Shown: positions 60,816 to 64,000 of the stretch, piece by piece
Position numbering within the stretch: the stretch's first letter is position 1
How the letters are laid out: every line of letters begins with the position of its first letter
From: Longirhabdus pacifica
GTDB lineage: Bacteria > Bacillota > Bacilli > Paenibacillales > DSM-105158
Assembly: GCF_004115085.1 (NCBI RefSeq)
Contig: NZ_QXJP01000001.1
Location: 1-64,000 of the forward strand
DNA: 64,000 bases
Direction of reading: 5' to 3'
Position numbers and translations under genes: made by a program
Notes under the pieces: generated by a model
What the model was told of the DNA's origin: nothing
Database searches by the model: none
Seen by the model: the letters and a program-made list of their open reading frames with translations, nothing else

Positions 60816-63056
60816 ATGAAATTTACGTATGACAAGCAGTCAATGGGCAACAAAGCGTATCATCTAAAAATACTAGAGGAAATAGGATTAAACATTCCGA
60901 AGTGGATACTGCTTCCTGTGGTATTTTTTCAGGTCGAAGATGCTCAAGTAGATAATAAATTACAACAGTTAACTTCTCAGCTACAATCATTATTGACATC
61001 TCAAACAGGTTGGGCTATTCGTTCTTCTTCCGTAAAGGAAGATAGTCAGGACAAATCATACGCTGGTAAATTCAAAACGATCATCATTAATGAACCATTT
61101 GAACTTGTTGAGGCAGTGAAAGAAGTGGTGCTCTCTGATTCAGAACAGCATCAGATGGCTGTCATTGTACAACAATATATAGAAGCAGATAACGCGGGCG
61201 TTGTTTTTTCATGTGATCCAGTGACTGGAATAGAAGATATGATAGTAGAAATAAGTAAGGGGAGCGGTCAAAAGGTCGTGGATGGTGCCGTTACTCCTTC
61301 CCAATATAGAAATGGCAAGTGGCAAAACGGACATGGTAATATAGATTCGTTGTTGATGAAGGAGATTACACATACAGTGCAAAATATCAAACGTCTCTTG
61401 AAGCATGAGGTAGATATGGAATTTTGTATCAAGCAACATACGTTATATTGGCTACAGGCAAGACCAGTAACGACAAATTACAACGCAATGGTATCAACGG
61501 ATACGGTTAACTTATCCTCTTGGTTTTTGCTAGATCAATGCACTGAACCCGTTGCACAACTTATTCAAGATTTAGATCCAGCAGGGTTATTTCGCTCTTC
61601 TTTATGGGATACCATGTTTGTCAATGATTACCCTTATATTAAAATGCATGCCACGGCAGAACGGAAGAGTGATGCTCATAATGGGACCAATCACGAACCT
61701 CTCAACGAGAACAAAACGTTAAGTGAAATGAACATGGAACGTAATAAAGATCTCCAAAACGAATCTATGAAGAGGGATGAACAAGCACCACATAGTAGCA
61801 GTCACATAATAGAGGAATGGAAGCAAATTCAAGCTTTGTTTGAGCCTATTTTTGATCGCTTTAGACAAGAAGATTACAGCGACATGACGCTATCAGCGTT
61901 ATGGGAGCGACTTGGACAAGCAATACAAAGTAATAGACAATTTACAGCGGCTTATATGAAGCGGGATTGGTTGATCATTAGACGGAAAACAGTACAGTCA
62001 TTAAAGCAGCTAATCGTTCAAGCACTTGGCGAGAACTGTAATACGGATGAAATATTATCGCTCTTCTCTTCCCATTTACATACCTTAACGGCGCAAAAAG
62101 CATCGTTACTAACAGAAATCAAAAAAACTTACGATAACACGGTTGAACATCATAATGAACACCGTAACAACGTGACATTATGGAAAGAAGAACATAACTT
62201 TCAGTTGTTCATGAAACAATTCGGTTATGAAATGGTTCATCCTGCTGCTATCCATCTCCCTATGCTACAAGAAGTACCAGAACAGTTATTACATTTAATA
62301 GAGAGTCAATCTTCTTACTCTGCTATGACAGGTAACAGTCAAGACAATGAAGATTGGAATGTTCACGCTCAGAGGATAAGTGATGCACTTCCAGCTTCTA
62401 AAAGGGAAGAGTTTGCGCGTCTGCTTTCTGTGTTTCGTGATAGTCTCATACGAACAGAAAATGATGATTACATGTTGCAAAAAGGTGCAGCGATGATTAG
62501 AGTTATTTTACTACAAATGGGCGAGCGGTTAGTTGATGAAGGATTGCTAGAAGAGCGAGAACATATTTTTCATCTGCATGAAGCAGAGTTATTATCATGG
62601 ATCGATGGACAGCAAACACAGATAAAGTTACATCATAGAATAACGGCATTTGAGCAAAATAAAAAGAAAAATCCGAAAATCACCTTACAATGGAATGAAA
62701 ATCAAGATGCGCTCATTCACCGAGAAAAGAAAATGTGGACAGGCGTTCCAGCATCACCAGGCATAGCAGAAGGTGAAGTGTATGTGATTCAGCATATTTT
62801 AGAGCGAAGTACGTATAGTTATATACCAGAAGGTGCCATCGTAGTCGCTCCGATGTTGACTCCTCATTTATCTTACAACTTAGTAACAGCTGCTGGCATT
62901 ATCACAGAAGTGGGAGGTATCCTTTCACACGGTGCTATTTTTGCTCGCGAAGCGGGTATACCAGCTATCGTATCCGTGCCATCCGCTTTAAAAGTGTTGC
63001 AGCAAGGAGATAAGGTAAGGATTGATGCACATCAAGGGATCATTACAAAAATATAA
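60816..63056 (+). CDS. PEP synthase-like phosphotransferase (PPDK/Rph-type domains)
   Basis: 746 residues, ribosome site AAGGAGGG. The N-terminal ATP-binding half (about 1-225) is of the PEP/pyruvate-binding type (GNKAYHLKILEEIGLNIPKW, WAIRSSSVKEDSQDKSYAGKF, WLQARPV). The C-terminal swivel domain has GGILSHGAIFAREAGIPAIV with the phospho-His at residue 705. The middle (about 245-600) is helical. The PEP synthase barrel is missing. The design, ATP domain - helical middle - His domain, resembles rifamycin phosphotransferase (usually about 865 residues) and YvkC-like proteins, so a small-molecule target is possible; the substrate is unknown. Confidence 0.82.
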   Translation: MKFTYDKQSMGNKAYHLKILEEIGLNIPKWILLPVVFFQVEDAQVDNKLQQLTSQLQSLLTSQTGWAIRSSSVKEDSQDKSYAGKFKTIIINEPFELVEAVKEVVLSDSEQHQMAVIVQQYIEADNAGVVFSCDPVTGIEDMIVEISKGSGQKVVDGAVTPSQYRNGKWQNGHGNIDSLLMKEITHTVQNIKRLLKHEVDMEFCIKQHTLYWLQARPVTTNYNAMVSTDTVNLSSWFLLDQCTEPVAQLIQDLDPAGLFRSSLWDTMFVNDYPYIKMHATAERKSDAHNGTNHEPLNENKTLSEMNMERNKDLQNESMKRDEQAPHSSSHIIEEWKQIQALFEPIFDRFRQEDYSDMTLSALWERLGQAIQSNRQFTAAYMKRDWLIIRRKTVQSLKQLIVQALGENCNTDEILSLFSSHLHTLTAQKASLLTEIKKTYDNTVEHHNEHRNNVTLWKEEHNFQLFMKQFGYEMVHPAAIHLPMLQEVPEQLLHLIESQSSYSAMTGNSQDNEDWNVHAQRISDALPASKREEFARLLSVFRDSLIRTENDDYMLQKGAAMIRVILLQMGERLVDEGLLEEREHIFHLHEAELLSWIDGQQTQIKLHHRITAFEQNKKKNPKITLQWNENQDALIHREKKMWTGVPASPGIAEGEVYVIQHILERSTYSYIPEGAIVVAPMLTPHLSYNLVTAAGIITEVGGILSHGAIFAREAGIPAIVSVPSALKVLQQGDKVRIDAHQGIITKI

Positions 63057-63218
63057 GCTCCGTTGTAACTTGTCACTGCTTTAAAATAATCTTGCAGATC
63101 GATGTAACAAACAACCACGTCAGAAAAAACATGAAAACTGTACGGTTATGAAATATCAAAAAAGTATGATATAATAAATTTGTTTATTGAATATTAGTTG
63201 CTGAGGGAGGTTTCAATC

Positions 63219-63536
63219 ATGGCGATAGTAAATGTATCCGACCAGGATTTTAACGTTGAAGTAGAAAAAGAAGGAACTGTACTTGTTGATTTTTGGGCAC
63301 CTTGGTGTGGACCATGTAAAATGATTGCACCCGTGCTTGAAGAAATAGATCAAGAAATTGGTGACAATGTAAAGATTGCTAAAGTAAACGTAGATGACAA
63401 TCAAGAAACGGCATCTCGTTTTGGTGTCATGAGCATACCGACATTAATTTTGTTTAAAGATGGAGAGCCAGTGGACAAAGTTGTTGGTTTCCAACCTAAA
63501 GACGCATTGAAGGCAGTCATTAGTCGTCACATGTAA
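63219..63536 (+). CDS. trxA: Thioredoxin TrxA
   Basis: 105 residues from the ATG at 63219, seven bases after GGGAGGT; the frame extends upstream to 63198. It has the thioredoxin active site WAPWCGPCK (Cys29 and Cys32), the cis-Pro in [12 protein letters not shown] and the usual length. It reduces protein disulfides with electrons from thioredoxin reductase. A TATAAT at 63170-63175 is a likely -10 element. The gene order trxA-uvrC is that of Bacillus. Confidence 0.96.
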   Translation: MAIVNVSDQDFNVEVEKEGTVLVDFWAPWCGPCKMIAPVLEEIDQEIGDNVKIAKVNVDDNQETASRFGVMSIPTLILFKDGEPVDKVVGFQPKDALKAVISRHM

Positions 63537-63664
63537 TGATTCATTATCCATAATACAAGTTGAAGATACATCGTATACCTTTGCAGACGTCCTATAGTAA
63601 GTCTTAGTCTGGATGAACCTATAAGAAGTCACTTCTGTGTACGGTCTTTCATCTTATATGTCAG

Positions 63665-63702
63665 GTGTAGCCCCCTTAAGAAATTTCGGGGGCTTTTTCC
63701 TT
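63665..63702 (+). terminator. Intrinsic terminator of trxA
   Basis: AGCCCCC (63669-63675) pairs with GGGGGCT (63688-63694), followed by TTTTTCC. It is 130 bases after the trxA stop. Confidence 0.85.
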
Positions 63703-63757
63703 ATTCCATGTATCGTATATAATATAGTCATAGTAAAACAAGTGAAGGAAGATGGCG

Positions 63758-64000
63758 ATGGATACCAAACAAATGATCACCAATAAACTTGCCCTTTTAC
63801 CTCAACATCCAGGATGTTATTTAATGAAGGATGAGCAGGGAGTCATTATTTATGTGGGCAAAGCAAAAATATTAAAAAATCGCGTTCGATCTTATTTTAC
63901 AGGCAGTCATGATGCGAAGACACAGAAGATGGTCAGTCTTATCGCTGACTTCGAATATATTGTTACAAGCAGTAATTTAGAAGCACTTATTCTTGAATGT
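63758..64000 (+). CDS. uvrC: Excinuclease ABC subunit C (UvrC), 5' part
   Basis: The first 81 codons are in the window. The N-terminal GIY-YIG nuclease domain is evident: [37 protein letters not shown], with the VIIYVGKAK motif standing for GIY-YIG, and then [19 protein letters not shown]. UvrC makes the dual incisions in nucleotide excision repair. Start at 63758, with AAGGAAG nine bases upstream; ATG 63752 is an alternative. The gene is cut by the window end, not truncated. Confidence 0.95.
   Translation, partial: MDTKQMITNKLALLPQHPGCYLMKDEQGVIIYVGKAKILKNRVRSYFTGSHDAKTQKMVSLIADFEYIVTSSNLEALILEC

Overview
The window looks like a low-GC Gram-positive genome of the Bacillaceae type; I cannot name the genus. 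The housekeeping genes support this: dnaB-dnaI, hemQ, a yumB/yumC/yuiB neighbourhood, sda, a yqzM-like gene, trxA and the start of uvrC. Shine-Dalgarno sites are strong throughout, and TTG and GTG starts are common.

The centre (about 4.4-45.8 kb) holds two PBSX-type contractile tail gene sets and no capsid, portal, terminase, integrase or replication genes. It is therefore better read as a phage-tail-like particle (tailocin or contractile injection system) locus than as a prophage. Module 1 (4471-17354) runs: terminator-like protein, sheath, tube, frameshifted chaperone, tape measure, LysM protein, hub, XkdR, XkdS, baseplate J, XkdU and two beta-propeller fibres. Module 2 (22501-45763) repeats the core but is preceded by four extra sheath genes and an extra tube gene. 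It alone carries a lysis cassette (BhlA-like protein, SLH-tagged amidase, holin), followed by a WD40-like fibre, a triple-repeat fibre and accessory proteins. In total there are six sheath paralogues, three tubes, two tape measures and two complete baseplates. Both chaperone genes end in the same A AAA AAC slippery heptamer and a conserved -1 frame extension. Both modules have a hairpin between tube and chaperone genes.

Between the modules lie an aldo/keto reductase and a divergent TetR gene with fourteen 7-bp repeats in its leader, a sigma-like regulator (candidate late activator, like PBSX Xpf), an unknown protein and an iron alcohol dehydrogenase. An AraC regulator separates the lysis cassette from the module 2 fibres.

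The left flank holds the right end of an IS605-type tnpB element inserted in an ABC transporter gene, and a duplicated two-gene membrane operon around a small secreted protein. The right flank holds sda with DnaA boxes, a zinc-ribbon protein, yuxK, a DUF4855-like/glycosyltransferase pair, yumC, yumB with Rex-like sites, hemQ, three 128-bp tandem repeats, yuiB, dnaB, dnaI, a lipoprotein, a PEP-synthase-like enzyme, trxA and uvrC (cut by the window end).

All assignments are from reading the sequence and motifs; no database search was run.
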